From Verticiella sediminum (GTDB taxonomy: Bacteria; Pseudomonadota; Gammaproteobacteria; Burkholderiales; Burkholderiaceae_B): a stretch of 64,000 nucleotides of DNA. The position numbers were made by a program, and so were the translations under genes. The stretch is from contig NZ_VLTJ01000042.1 of NCBI RefSeq assembly GCF_007558815.1, forward strand, positions 1-64,000, read 5' to 3'. Below the pieces are notes generated by a model. It saw only the letters and a list, made by a program, of their open reading frames with translations, ran no database searches and was not told where the DNA came from. This document shows positions 8,544 to 17,900 of this stretch, piece after piece (position 1 is the stretch's first letter; every line of letters starts with the position of its first letter).

Positions 8544-9446
8544 TCAGACGGCGCGCTCGGGATGCGCCCGCGCGCACTCGCGAATGAAGGCGGCGAAGCT
8601 CTCCGAGGCCGGCGACAGCGCCGTGCCGCGACGCTCGAACAAGGCCACGCGCCATCGCACCACGGGCTGCTCCAGGGGCAGGAAGGCAAGCCCGAAGCCG
8701 CGGACCAGCGACTCGGCCGACGCGGGGCAGATCGCCGCCCCGGCGCGCACCCGCAGCAGCGCGAGCGCCGTGTTGACCCGGTGCACCGGGACGATATTGC
8801 GGGGATGGCGCCGCGTGGGCACCTGGGCCAGCACGTTGGCGGCCAGATTGGGCATGTAGTTGATCAGGCTGTGTCCGGCGAGGTCCAGCCAGCGCACGGC
8901 GCGGCGCCCGGCGAGGGGGTCGTCCGGACGCAGCGCGACCCACAGCGGGTCGGACCAGAGCGCCTGCGCCTGCAGCGCGTCGTCGAGCAGCGCGCCGGCC
9001 GGCCCGAAGCCGATGTCGCAACTGCCGTTCGCCAACCCGCTCAGCACCTGCTCGATGGGTACGTCCTCGAAGCGCACGTCCACCTGCGGGTACTGCTCGG
9101 TATAGCGCGCGATCAGGCCCGGCAGCACCGTGCACGAGAGCGGCTCGGGGGCGGCCACCCGCACAGTGCCGCCACGCAGCGCCTTGAGGTTGGCCAGGCT
9201 GTCCAGCGCTTCATCGAGGTTGGCCAGGACCCGGCGCACCAGCGGCGCGAACTCGCCGCCCACGCCCGAGGCGGACACATGGCGCGTGTTGCGATCCAGC
9301 AGCCGCACGCCGACGCGGGATTCCAGCTCCTTGACGAGGCCGCTCAGGGCGGCCTGCGACAGGTGCATGGCTTTCGCGGCCTCGGAAAAGCTGCCTGTCT
9401 CCAGCACCGCGACGAAGGCGCGCAATTGCTGCAGAGTCACGTGCAT
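8544..9446 (-). CDS. LysR-family transcriptional regulator (first copy)
   Basis: This 300-aa protein shows the LysR winged helix at residues 1-60 (MHVTLQQLRAFVAVLETGSF, then SEAAKAMHLSQAALSGLVKE) and a periplasmic-binding-like effector domain after about residue 90. It is divergent from a Bug receptor gene, and the 195-bp gap holds two CCGATAR elements 30 bp apart that are likely its operator. The same pair occurs upstream of the acyl-CoA ligase gene, so it may control both. The frame is open upstream, but the MHVTLQQ start fits the family. Confidence 0.9.
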   Translation of the reverse strand: MHVTLQQLRAFVAVLETGSFSEAAKAMHLSQAALSGLVKELESRVGVRLLDRNTRHVSASGVGGEFAPLVRRVLANLDEALDSLANLKALRGGTVRVAAPEPLSCTVLPGLIARYTEQYPQVDVRFEDVPIEQVLSGLANGSCDIGFGPAGALLDDALQAQALWSDPLWVALRPDDPLAGRRAVRWLDLAGHSLINYMPNLAANVLAQVPTRRHPRNIVPVHRVNTALALLRVRAGAAICPASAESLVRGFGLAFLPLEQPVVRWRVALFERRGTALSPASESFAAFIRECARAHPERAV

Positions 9447-9489
9447 GCCGGCGGCTCCGGTTGATGACAGGGTTCCGATTCTATAAGCC

Positions 9490-9529
9490 TTTCCGATAGG
9501 TTTCTCAAAAAAAGCAGATTGTCCGATAA
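9490..9529 (+). promoter_or_regulatory. Two-site operator motif, copy 1 (probable LysR target)
   Basis: TTTCCGATAG at 9490-9499 and TTGTCCGATAA at 9519-9529 lie in the divergent lysR/Bug gap. Their CCGATA cores are exactly 30 bp apart. An equivalent 40-bp arrangement, in the same orientation relative to its gene, lies upstream of the acyl-CoA ligase gene at 12945-12984. The link to this LysR is inference from location. Confidence 0.55.
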
Positions 9530-9641
9530 GGCTGGACGCTTCTATCGTGGCGGGACGAGCCCGCTTCCGAACGGGCCGCTGACCGGACGATGCCCGCGCT
9601 CGCGACGCACGCCGGTCGCCCATCGACCAGGAGACACACCT

Positions 9642-10625
9642 ATGAGCATCACTCGCCGCACCTTGCTACGCAGTCTGGCCGCGGCCTGCGGCGCGGCGGC
9701 CTTCGGCCGCGCGCACGCGCGGGACGCAGCGTGGCCCACACGCGCCATCCGCCTGATATCCCCTTACGCGCCCGGCGGCGCCAGCGACATTTCGGCGCGC
9801 ATCCTGGGCGAACGCCTGGGCGGCATGCTGGGCCAGCAGTTCGTGGTGGAGAACCGCCCCGGCGCCGGCACGCGCATCGCCAACGAAGCCGTCGCCCGTG
9901 CCGCGCCCGACGGCTATACGCTGCTCTACGCCGCCGCGCCCTACGCCACCGCGTCGGCGCTCTTCGGCAAGCTGTCCTACGATCCGCAGAAAGACCTGCG
10001 CCCCGTGGCAATGGCGGTGATGGCGCCGCTGTTCCTGGTCGTCAATGCCGAGGCACCCTACGACAGCGTCGAATCCTTCCTCGCCTACGGCAAAAGCAAG
10101 CCCGAGGGGCTCACCTTCGGCTCGCCCGCGCCTGCGTCGCAGCCGCATCTGGCCGCCGAACTGCTGTTCCGGGATGCCGGGGTGACGGGGCTCAACGTGC
10201 ACTTTCGCGGGGACGCCATGGCCTATACCGAACTGATCGCCGGACGGGTGGACGCAACGCTCACCGCCATCAGCTCGGCACTGCCGCACATCCAGTCCGG
10301 CCGGCTGCGCGTGCTCGGCGTCGCCTCGGAGCAACCCAGCGCGATCTACCCGCAGGCGCGTCCGCTGCGCGAGCAAGGACTGCCGAACGTCGTCGCCTCC
10401 GGGTGGTACGGCTTCATGGCGCCCGCCGCAACACCGCAAGAGATCGTCGGGACTCTGGAAGGCCGGATCGGCGAAGCCCTGCGCGACCCCGAGATCGCCC
10501 GCAAGCTGCTCGACCAGGGGCTGGAGGCCCATCCCGGCACGGCGGACGAGTTCGCACGCTTCATGGCCTCCGAAACGGCCAAGTGGAGCGAGGTCATCCG
10601 CGCCGCCGACATCCGCGCGGAGTAA
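9642..10625 (+). CDS. Bug/TctC-family periplasmic binding protein (second copy)
   Basis: This 327-aa receptor has the Bug family fold. The N-terminus (MSITRRTLLRSLAAACGAAAFGRAHA) looks like a Tat-type signal with twin arginines. The ligand-site motif ISPYAPGGASDI and VVENRPGAGTRIANEAVARAA follow. CAGGAGACACACCT precedes the ATG, which decides this start over a longer open frame. It lies divergent to lysR and convergent to the acyl-CoA ligase gene, and probably supplies that enzyme's acid substrate. Confidence 0.9.
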   Translation: MSITRRTLLRSLAAACGAAAFGRAHARDAAWPTRAIRLISPYAPGGASDISARILGERLGGMLGQQFVVENRPGAGTRIANEAVARAAPDGYTLLYAAAPYATASALFGKLSYDPQKDLRPVAMAVMAPLFLVVNAEAPYDSVESFLAYGKSKPEGLTFGSPAPASQPHLAAELLFRDAGVTGLNVHFRGDAMAYTELIAGRVDATLTAISSALPHIQSGRLRVLGVASEQPSAIYPQARPLREQGLPNVVASGWYGFMAPAATPQEIVGTLEGRIGEALRDPEIARKLLDQGLEAHPGTADEFARFMASETAKWSEVIRAADIRAE

Positions 10626-10723
10626 CCAGTCGCGCTGCCGAACCGGCACGCCGGCTGCGCACCGTCGGCATCCGCGCGCAGCGACCTCCCGGCCCGGGCG
10701 CCGCCGCTCGCGCGGGTCCGGGC

Positions 10724-12844
10724 TCAGGCGGCGCCGGCGGCTTCGGGGTCGCGACCGGCGACGAGCGCATCCAATGCCAGCACTCCCTGGCCGACCGGCA
10801 TCACGCGCAGCGGGTTGATGTCGATCGCGGCCAGCGTCTCGCCCGCGTCGAAGGCCAGCCTGGACAGGCGCACGATGGCATCCGCCAGCGCCTCCACGTC
10901 GGCCACGGGGGCGCCGCGAAACCCGCGCAGCAGCGGCGCGCTCTTCAATTCGTCGATCATGGCGCGGGCCTGTTGCCGGTCCACCGGGGCCAGCCGGAAG
11001 CTCACGTCGCGCATCAGCTCGACGTTCACGCCGCCGGCGCCCAGCATCACCACGGCACCCAGCACCGGGTCGCGGTGCGCGCCCAGAATGCACTCGACAC
11101 CGCCGGCCACCATGGGCGCGACCAGCACGCCGTCGATCGCCGCGTCGGGCACGGCCGCCGCGACGCGCTCGCGTATCCGGTCGTAGGCCTGCGCCGCCTG
11201 CGCAAGATCGTTGACGCCCAGCACGACGCCACCGGCCTCGGTCTTGTGCGGCAGCGCCGCCGACAACACCTTCATCGCCACGGGAAAGCCGAGCGCCTGC
11301 GCGGCCGCGCAGGCCTGCTCGCGCGACACCGCCCGGCGTATGGCCGGACTGGCAATGCCGTGCTCGCGCAACAGCGCGAGCGCATCCGCCTCGTTGCGCA
11401 GGCCGGGCTCCAGGCGGAGCGCAGTGCGCTCGCTCGCCTGCTCGGGCAGTGATGGCGGCACGGAGAACTGCCGGCGAAAGAAGTCCGCGGCCGCCAGCAC
11501 GCGCAAGGCGCGGCTCGGGTCGGGGAAGGTCAGGCATCCCCTGGCGGCGAGCGCCCGCTGATGGGCGGCGTCGGCCAGGGTGCTGAACATGAGCAGCCGG
11601 TCGGGATGCGCGGCCGTCAGCTCGTGCGCCAGGCGCAACTGCATCGCCTGCATCGCGGGCGTCAACCCGGCCGCCGCCAGGAAGATGACGAGCGCCCCGT
11701 AGCCGCCTTGGGCCAGCATCGTATGGGCCGCCAGCGGCAGCAGTTCCGGGTCGGCGGTCACCTGGCCGGTCACGTCGACCGGGTTCATGGTGCCGGCAAA
11801 GGGCACGCGCGCCCGGATCCGCGCCTGCGCCTCGCCGGGCATGGGCGCAACGTCCAGCCCGAGCTCGGCGGCCTCGTCGGCCATCAGCACGCCCACGCCG
11901 CCCGACACCGTGAGCAGGCCGACCGAGCCGTGCGCGGGCAGCGGCGATACCGCCAGGCAATGCGCCACATCGAAGAATTCGTCGATCGTGCGTGCGCGCC
12001 ACACGCCGTACTGGCGGAACAGCGCGTCGAACACGGCATCGTCGCCGGCGAGCGCAGCCGTATGCGAGGCCGCCGCCTTCGCGCCGAGTTCGCTGCGTCC
12101 CACCTTGACGATGACCACCGGCTTGCGCACGGCACGCGCCAGCGCCAGGGCCTGTTTCAGCTTCTCGCCGTCCGTGCACCCCTCGAGATAGGCCATGATG
12201 ACGCGCGTGGCCGGGTCGTTCGCCATCCAGGCGATGCAGTCGGCCACCTGGATGTCGGCCTCGTTGCCGGTGGCCACCCAGACCGAAAGGCCGACGCCGC
12301 GCTCGCGCGCCATGCCGTAGGCATAGGCGGCAAAGGCGCCGCTCTGGCTGACGATGCCCACCGGGCCGCTGGCCACCAGGCCCGTCGAGAGCACCGGCGA
12401 GAAAGTGGCGTAGACCGCGCGCCCGATGTTCATGAACCCCAGGCAATTGGGGCCGAGCAGGCGGATGCCCGCGGCGCGCGCCCGCTCGGCGATCCGCCGC
12501 TGCGCCCGGGCGCCTTCGTCGTCGATCTCGGCAAAGCCGGCCGAGAACATCACGACGCTTTTCACGCCGGCGGCGACGGCATCGCTCATCGCATCGTCCA
12601 CCCGGGCCGCCGGCACGGCGAATATCGCCAGATCGATGGGCCTGCCGACCGCCTGCAGGCTGGGATAGGCCGGCAAGCCCTGGACTTCGGCGTGCGCCGG
12701 GTTGATGGGAAAGATCGCGCCGTCGTAGCCGTGCTCGATGAGATGCCGCAGGGGCACCGCACCGATCTTGTCCGGTGTCGTGGAAGCGCCCACCACGGCG
12801 ACCGAACGCGGCGTGAGGAAGGAATCAAGCGGGGATGTGCTCAT
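10724..12844 (-). CDS. Acyl-CoA synthetase, ADP-forming type (fused alpha and beta)
   Basis: This 706-aa protein belongs to the ADP-forming acetyl-/acyl-CoA ligase family. The order is a CoA-binding Rossmann domain (FLTPRSVAVVGASTTPDKIG, residues 8-27), a succinyl-CoA-ligase-like flavodoxin domain carrying GIVSQSGAFAAYAYG, then a C-terminal ATP-grasp domain (from about 480; FPVAMKVLSAALPHKTEAGG). It would activate a carboxylic acid to its CoA thioester. The upstream region (12945-12984) carries the same two-site motif as the lysR/Bug gap, so all three genes may form one regulon. The free-acid substrate is unknown. Confidence 0.88.
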   Translation of the reverse strand: MSTSPLDSFLTPRSVAVVGASTTPDKIGAVPLRHLIEHGYDGAIFPINPAHAEVQGLPAYPSLQAVGRPIDLAIFAVPAARVDDAMSDAVAAGVKSVVMFSAGFAEIDDEGARAQRRIAERARAAGIRLLGPNCLGFMNIGRAVYATFSPVLSTGLVASGPVGIVSQSGAFAAYAYGMARERGVGLSVWVATGNEADIQVADCIAWMANDPATRVIMAYLEGCTDGEKLKQALALARAVRKPVVIVKVGRSELGAKAAASHTAALAGDDAVFDALFRQYGVWRARTIDEFFDVAHCLAVSPLPAHGSVGLLTVSGGVGVLMADEAAELGLDVAPMPGEAQARIRARVPFAGTMNPVDVTGQVTADPELLPLAAHTMLAQGGYGALVIFLAAAGLTPAMQAMQLRLAHELTAAHPDRLLMFSTLADAAHQRALAARGCLTFPDPSRALRVLAAADFFRRQFSVPPSLPEQASERTALRLEPGLRNEADALALLREHGIASPAIRRAVSREQACAAAQALGFPVAMKVLSAALPHKTEAGGVVLGVNDLAQAAQAYDRIRERVAAAVPDAAIDGVLVAPMVAGGVECILGAHRDPVLGAVVMLGAGGVNVELMRDVSFRLAPVDRQQARAMIDELKSAPLLRGFRGAPVADVEALADAIVRLSRLAFDAGETLAAIDINPLRVMPVGQGVLALDALVAGRDPEAAGAA

Positions 12845-12944
12845 CGAAGACCTGTCTGTCGTCCGCGTGCGGCCCTCCGCACGCCGGGACCGGCACGCGC
12901 ACACGCACGCGCCTGGCTAGCAATGACGATAGCCAGCAGGCGAT

Positions 12945-12984
12945 TTATCGGGCAAGACGAGATTTCCGAATGATTTATCGGAAA
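12945..12984 (-). promoter_or_regulatory. Two-site operator motif, copy 2 upstream of acyl-CoA ligase
   Basis: On the minus strand TTTCCGATAA (12984-12975) is followed by TTGCCCGATAA (12955-12945), with the cores 30 bp apart. Both are oriented toward the acyl-CoA ligase start at 12844. This mirrors the copy at 9490-9529, which makes a common LysR regulator likely. Confidence 0.55.
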
Positions 12985-13051
12985 CCCTTATGGCGCATCG
13001 ATGCGGGCCGGCCGCGCCGGAGGTAGCGCAGCCCGCCGCCCGGCCAGGGGC

Positions 13052-13720
13052 TCACAGCCGCCGTATGCCCTGCTGCGTGGCGAGCAGGGCCACGTCCGCG
13101 CCCGCGATCGCGAACAGGCCGCAGGTGACGACGCCCGGGATGTCGTTGACCAGCCCTTCCAGGCCCTTGGGGTCCTGGATGTCCAGGCCGTGCACGTCGA
13201 GGATGTGGTTGCCGTTGTCGGTGACGAAGCCGGCGCGCAGCACCGGCTTGCCGCCCAGCGCGGCCAGGCGGCGCGCCACGACCTCGCGGGCCATGGGGAT
13301 GATCTCGACGGGCAGCGGGAATCTGCCCAGGCGCTGCACGAGCTTGGATTCGTCGGCGATGCACACAAAGCGCTCGGCCACCGACGCGACGATCTTCTCG
13401 CGCGTGAGCGCGCCGCCGCCGCCCTTGATCATGGCCAGGCTGTGGTCGATCTCGTCGGCGCCGTCGACGTAGATCGGCATGCTCGCCACGTCGTTCAGAT
13501 CGAGCACCGGCAGGCCGTGGCCGGCCAGGCGCTGCGCGCTGCGCTCGGAGCTGGCCACCGTGCCGCGCAGGCGGCCCTTGAAGGCGGCCAGGCCGTCGAT
13601 GAAGAGATCGGCCGTGGAGCCGGTGCCCACGCCGATGACGACGTCGGGGCCGGCCACCTCGGCCACGAGTTCCAGGGCGGCCTCGGCCGCCTGCTTCTTG
13701 AGTTGGTCTTGGGTCAGCAT
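13052..13720 (-). CDS. rpiA: Ribose-5-phosphate isomerase A
   Basis: This 222-aa enzyme interconverts ribose 5-phosphate and ribulose 5-phosphate in the non-oxidative pentose phosphate pathway. Family hallmarks are [15 protein letters not shown] (substrate phosphate loop, about residues 30-44), VDGADEID (84-91, catalytic Asp), and [14 protein letters not shown] (about 97-110, active-site Lys). The length matches E. coli RpiA (219 aa). The frame stays open far upstream, antisense to nothing real; the [13 protein letters not shown] start is the family N-terminus. Confidence 0.97.
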   Translation of the reverse strand: MLTQDQLKKQAAEAALELVAEVAGPDVVIGVGTGSTADLFIDGLAAFKGRLRGTVASSERSAQRLAGHGLPVLDLNDVASMPIYVDGADEIDHSLAMIKGGGGALTREKIVASVAERFVCIADESKLVQRLGRFPLPVEIIPMAREVVARRLAALGGKPVLRAGFVTDNGNHILDVHGLDIQDPKGLEGLVNDIPGVVTCGLFAIAGADVALLATQQGIRRL

Positions 13721-13818
13721 GGTGAGATTGTATTGACATTCGCCCGGGCCAGAAGCCCGGGGATTACCGTGGCGCCAGGACACGACCGGCGCAGTATAGG
13801 CCGCCCTCGGCGGCCGCA

Positions 13819-15186
13819 CTATTTGCCCGCATCGTCCCCGGTGGCCGCGGGCGCCTCCGGCAGGCCGAGCAGCGACACCGCATCCTGTTCGGGCAGCGCC
13901 TCGACCGAACGCAGGCTGCGCAGCATGGCGCGGGTGCGCGTCTCGGTCTGGCCGATGCGGTTGCTCGCGGTCTCGAGCGCCTTCTTCACGCCGGCCAGCG
14001 TGTCGCCGAACTTGTCGAACTCGGTCTTGACCGCGCGCAGCACCTGCCAGACCTCGGACGAGCGCTGTTCGATCGCCAGCGTGCGAAAGCCCATCTGCAG
14101 GCTGTTGAGCAGGGCGGCGAGATTGGTCGGGCCGGCCACGCTCACGCGCAGCGCGAAGAGCCGATCCATCAAGCCGGGCCGGCGCAGCACCTCGGCATAC
14201 AAGCCTTCGGTGGGCAGAAACATGATCGCGAAATCGGTGGTGTGCGGCGGCGCCACGTACTTGCCCGTGATGCGCCGCGCCTCGGCCTCGACCGCGCGTT
14301 CGAAGGCGGTACCGGTCACGCGCATGGCGTCCTCGTCGGCGCGCTCGTGGGCCAGCACCAGGCGCTCGTAGTCTTCCTTGGGGAACTTGGCGTCGATGGG
14401 CAGCCAGACCGGCGCGTCGTCGTCGCGTCCGGGCAGCCGGATGGCGAACTCCACCACCTCGTTGCTGCCGGGCACGGGCTTGACGTTGCGGGCGTACTGG
14501 TCGGGCGTCATGCTGTCCTCGACCAGGCGGGCGAGCTGCACTTCGCCCCAGGTGCCGCGGCTCTTCACGTTGACCAGCACGCGCTGCAGGTCGCCCACGC
14601 CGGCCGCGAGCTGGCGCATGTCGCCCAGGCCCTGGTGCACGGCCTCCAGGCGCTCGGACACCAGGCGGAAGGATTCGCCCAGGCGCTTTTCCAGGGTGTC
14701 GTGCAGCTTCTCGTCGACGGTGCGGCGCATCTGCTCCAGCCGCTCGGCGTTGTCGTTCTGCAGCGCGGCGAGCCTGGCCTCCAGGGTTTGCCGCATGTCG
14801 GCCATGCGCCGCTCGTTGGCCTCGGTGAGCTGGGCGAGCTGCTGGCCGAAGCCTTCGGCGAAGCGGTGCAGCGACTGGGCGTTCTCGCGCCGGGATTCGC
14901 CGGCGTCGTGCGACATCACGGTGCGCAGGCCCTCGACGCTGCGCATGAGTTCGGCGCGCAGCGCGCGCGCGGAGTCCTCGAGCTCGCTGCGCAGGCCGCG
15001 GTGGGCGTCGGCCAGGTCGGCGCGCAGCAGGCGTTCGAGCTTCTCCTGGGTGGCGAGGACCAGGTCCAGCCGCGGGTCGGGCCGCTGGCGGCGCGCCAGC
15101 ACCACGGCCAGGGCGAGGATGCCGAGCAGCATGCCGCCGCTGCCGAGGGCCGGCCAGAGCCAGGGCAACCAGGATTCGAGGGACAA
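13819..15186 (-). CDS. rmuC: DNA recombination protein RmuC
   Basis: This 455-aa protein has one N-terminal membrane helix ([18 protein letters not shown]), a long coiled coil (about residues 45-190, many EAN/RR/DE heptads) and the conserved RmuC nuclease-like domain ([27 protein letters not shown]). RmuC limits inversions and other rearrangements at short repeats. I chose a TTG start because GGAGA lies six bases upstream and no ATG gives the full membrane helix; a later Met is possible. rpiA lies about 100 bp downstream. Confidence 0.9.
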   Translation of the reverse strand: MSLESWLPWLWPALGSGGMLLGILALAVVLARRQRPDPRLDLVLATQEKLERLLRADLADAHRGLRSELEDSARALRAELMRSVEGLRTVMSHDAGESRRENAQSLHRFAEGFGQQLAQLTEANERRMADMRQTLEARLAALQNDNAERLEQMRRTVDEKLHDTLEKRLGESFRLVSERLEAVHQGLGDMRQLAAGVGDLQRVLVNVKSRGTWGEVQLARLVEDSMTPDQYARNVKPVPGSNEVVEFAIRLPGRDDDAPVWLPIDAKFPKEDYERLVLAHERADEDAMRVTGTAFERAVEAEARRITGKYVAPPHTTDFAIMFLPTEGLYAEVLRRPGLMDRLFALRVSVAGPTNLAALLNSLQMGFRTLAIEQRSSEVWQVLRAVKTEFDKFGDTLAGVKKALETASNRIGQTETRTRAMLRSLRSVEALPEQDAVSLLGLPEAPAATGDDAGK

Positions 15187-15247
15187 GACGGATCTCCGGC
15201 AAAACCCGCATTGTAGAAGCGCGGCGCGCGCCGCCGCCGGCGCGGCC

Positions 15248-17062
15248 TCACGCCCCGGGCCCGCCCGGGAGCCGCGGCGGCAGCGCGAGCGTGACCCGCG
15301 TGCCGCCCGCCAGTGCCTCGATGCGCAGCGTGCCGCCCAGCAGGGCCGCGCGCCGGCCCATGTTCTGCACCCCCGCCCCGCCCTGGCCCGCACCCGCATA
15401 GGGGATGCCGTCGTTGTCGATGACGATGCGTGCTTCGCCCTGCGGACCGGCACCGCCGCGCACCGCGATGTGCGAGGCCGGGCCGTGGCGCAGGGCGTTG
15501 GTGACCGCCTCCTGCACGATGCGCAGCACGTGCAGCGCGTACTCCGGCGTGACGCCGGAGATCTCGGGCAGCCGCGCCATCGACCATTCCAGCCCCACGC
15601 CCAGGCGCTTGAGCTGGGGCTCGAGCCGCTCACGCAGGCCGGAGAGCGCGGCCATGAGTTCGCGATCGCCGATGTCCAGCGAATGGATCACCAGGCGCAG
15701 GTCGTCGAGCGCTTCGCGCGCGGTGCGCTCGATGCCGCTCGAGTGCTCGCGCTCGGCCAGCGCGATGATCGACGCCAGGTGGCCGCTCAGGCCATCGTGC
15801 AGGTCCACCGTGAGCCGGTGGCGCTCCTCGCTGCGTACGCGGCGGGCGGATTCGCTGCGCTCTTCTTCGTGCAGGCGGTGCAGTTCGGCCTCGCGTTCGG
15901 CCAGCCGCTGCTTGAGATGGGCGTTGGCGCCGTCCAGGCGCATCAGGCTCAGGCCCAATCGGCGCATGAGAATCACCGCGATCGCCACGATCAGCAGTTG
16001 CCGGTAATAGAGCGAAAGAAAGACCGGGCCGTCCAGCCTGCCGGCGACGATCGCACCGTCGTGCAGGGTGGCCAGCGAGAAGAAGCACAGGGGCAGCAGG
16101 AGCAGCCAGGCTTCCCGCGCCTTCTTCACCAGCGCCCCCCAGGCCGAGATGGCGACCGTGATCAGGGGCGAGACCACCATGACGGGCGTCACCACGCCGA
16201 TCAGCACGGTGCGGGCTGGCGCCACGCCCAGCGCCATCGCCAGCATGCACGCGCCGGGCACGGCCACCACGCAGGCGCGCAGCCAGCCCGGCGGCGCGGT
16301 GCCGTTGATCTTCAGGGCAATGATGTGCAGGATGAAGACGCTGGCCATGCTGAACGTGAAGGCATAGGGCAGCCAGGCGAACACGCCGGGCACGGCGTCG
16401 GCCAGCAGGCCCGCGTAAGAGGCCGTGGACACCCAGTGCAGCAGGAACAGCCAGCCGTACAGGGATTCCTGCGGCCGGTAGATCCAGGCCATCAGGGTCG
16501 CGATGGCCAGCAGTAGCTGGCAGGCCAGCACCATCATGCGCGTATGCTCGAGCACCAGGACCCTGAGCCTGTGGTACGGCGCGATCTGCTGCGCGGTGCC
16601 CACGTACAGGGGCGACAGGTAGCCGCGCGTGATGCCCGGCGCTTCGAGCAGGATGTCGAGCACGTGGCGGCCCGCGGCCAGGTGGCGGCCCGATAGCGGC
16701 ACCAGCGCCGAGACGCCCAGCGTGATGCCCGGGATCAGGGAGTTCGTCCCGGTGTCCAGCAGCACATCGCCGTCCAGCGCGATGATCGCGCGGTAGCTGA
16801 GCATGGGAATGAAGAGGTAGAGCTGCTGCGCGGGTGCCTGGGCCAACTCGAAGGCCATGCGGTAGTGGCCCCGGGCACCGTGGCCGCCCGGGACGTGGGG
16901 CAGGCCCACCGGCGCGGGCGCGCTCCCGGCCGCCGTGTAGCGGGCCTGGTCGATCACCAGAGTATGCGGCGGCACCGGCAGCGAGAGCCACAGCGGCGCG
17001 CTGGCCGCCACCGTCGCCAGCACGGCCAGGACGGCCCAGAGCCAGCGCCGGCTCACAGCCAT
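15248..17062 (-). CDS. Sensor histidine kinase, 7TM-DISM and HisKA_3 type
   Basis: This 604-aa membrane kinase has a signal or first helix, a periplasmic beta-rich region of about 160 residues, then about seven hydrophobic segments (7TMR-DISM-like). A coiled coil leads to the dimerisation box ERHRLTVDLHDGLSGHLASI with the phosphorylatable His. A HATPase domain follows (QEAVTNALRHG, VIDNDGIPYAG, GVQNMGRRAALLGG). HisKA_3 kinases pair with NarL-type regulators, and one overlaps this gene by 10 bp. The periplasmic part suggests sensing of a sugar or a surface ligand. The adjacent divergent sulfatase gene is the obvious target. Confidence 0.87.
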   Translation of the reverse strand: MAVSRRWLWAVLAVLATVAASAPLWLSLPVPPHTLVIDQARYTAAGSAPAPVGLPHVPGGHGARGHYRMAFELAQAPAQQLYLFIPMLSYRAIIALDGDVLLDTGTNSLIPGITLGVSALVPLSGRHLAAGRHVLDILLEAPGITRGYLSPLYVGTAQQIAPYHRLRVLVLEHTRMMVLACQLLLAIATLMAWIYRPQESLYGWLFLLHWVSTASYAGLLADAVPGVFAWLPYAFTFSMASVFILHIIALKINGTAPPGWLRACVVAVPGACMLAMALGVAPARTVLIGVVTPVMVVSPLITVAISAWGALVKKAREAWLLLLPLCFFSLATLHDGAIVAGRLDGPVFLSLYYRQLLIVAIAVILMRRLGLSLMRLDGANAHLKQRLAEREAELHRLHEEERSESARRVRSEERHRLTVDLHDGLSGHLASIIALAEREHSSGIERTAREALDDLRLVIHSLDIGDRELMAALSGLRERLEPQLKRLGVGLEWSMARLPEISGVTPEYALHVLRIVQEAVTNALRHGPASHIAVRGGAGPQGEARIVIDNDGIPYAGAGQGGAGVQNMGRRAALLGGTLRIEALAGGTRVTLALPPRLPGGPGA

Positions 17063-17775
17063 ATCAGGCCCAGGCGCGAGGCCTCGAACACCGCCTCCGA
17101 ACGGTTGCCGACCTGCAGCTTGCGATAGATGTTCTTGATATGCACGGGCACGGTCTGGCGCGACAGGCCAAGCTGCTCGGCCACCTCGGCGTAGGTCAGG
17201 CCCTTGGCGATGCTGCACAGGATCTCGGTCTCGCGCGGCGTGAGCGCGGCGGCGCCTTCCCGGGACGGCGCCGAGGCCTGAGCCTGGGGCGGCTGCCCGC
17301 GCTCGCCCAGCCGCCGCACGATGACGCGCGCGATCGACGAGGAAATCGGCGAGCGCCCGGCGCGCAACTCCTCGATGGCCTCGATCAGATCGGTAGAGTC
17401 CACGTCCTTGAGCAGATAGCCTGTCGCCCCGGCCTCGATGGCCGCGATCACGACCTCGTTGTCGGCCAGCGCGGAGACCACCATGGCCTCGGCCTGCGGG
17501 TTGATCGCACGCAGGCGGCGGATGCACTGGACGCCGTGGCCGTCCGGCAGGCGCAGGTCGGTGATGAGCAGATCGACGGGCTCGTTCTGCAGGACCGCCA
17601 TCGCCTGGCCCAGCGTGCCGCAGGCCGCGACCAGGCGGCCGCCCCGCCAGCCCGACAGGATCGATTCGAAGCGCCGGCGCAGGGGTTCGTCGTCTTCGAC
17701 CAGCAGCGTGCGGCAGAGCGCTGCGTCGCCGTCCCGCCCCGTGTCGGCGCCCAGGTGCCCGCTCCCAGAGTCCAT
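17053..17775 (-). CDS. NarL/LuxR-family response regulator
   Basis: This 240-aa protein has a receiver domain (LLVEDDEPLRRRFESIL; phospho-acceptor Asp in LLITDLRLPDGHG; Lys in GYLLKDVDS). A LuxR helix-turn-helix follows near the C-terminus (LTPRETEILCSIAKGLTYAE, VAEQLGLSRQTVPVHIKNIY). I chose MDSGSG as the start because AAAAGGG lies upstream of it; an ATG six codons earlier lacks a ribosome site. The gene overlaps the kinase gene and is divergent from the sulfatase gene, with two direct repeats between them that could be its binding sites. Confidence 0.88.
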   Translation of the reverse strand: MDSGSGHLGADTGRDGDAALCRTLLVEDDEPLRRRFESILSGWRGGRLVAACGTLGQAMAVLQNEPVDLLITDLRLPDGHGVQCIRRLRAINPQAEAMVVSALADNEVVIAAIEAGATGYLLKDVDSTDLIEAIEELRAGRSPISSSIARVIVRRLGERGQPPQAQASAPSREGAAALTPRETEILCSIAKGLTYAEVAEQLGLSRQTVPVHIKNIYRKLQVGNRSEAVFEASRLGLIWL

Positions 17776-17824
17776 CGGCCTTACCCTTTTCATGGTATAG
17801 GCCGGCGGCGGGCCGGCCCTTAAT

Positions 17825-17854
17825 CTATTGTCACCAGAATTACCTATTGTCACC
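17825..17854 (+). promoter_or_regulatory. Direct repeat in the regulator/sulfatase gap
   Basis: CTATTGTCACC occurs at 17825-17835 and again, exactly, at 17844-17854, a 19-bp period or about two helical turns. The pair ends 46 bp before the sulfatase ATG and lies about 50-80 bp upstream of the response-regulator start. Same-face tandem sites fit a dimeric NarL-type activator. Assignment to the neighbouring regulator is inference. Confidence 0.5.
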
Positions 17855-17900
17855 GGTTTTTTTACCGCCGGGCGGCCCTCACGAAAAGGAGCGCACCTCC

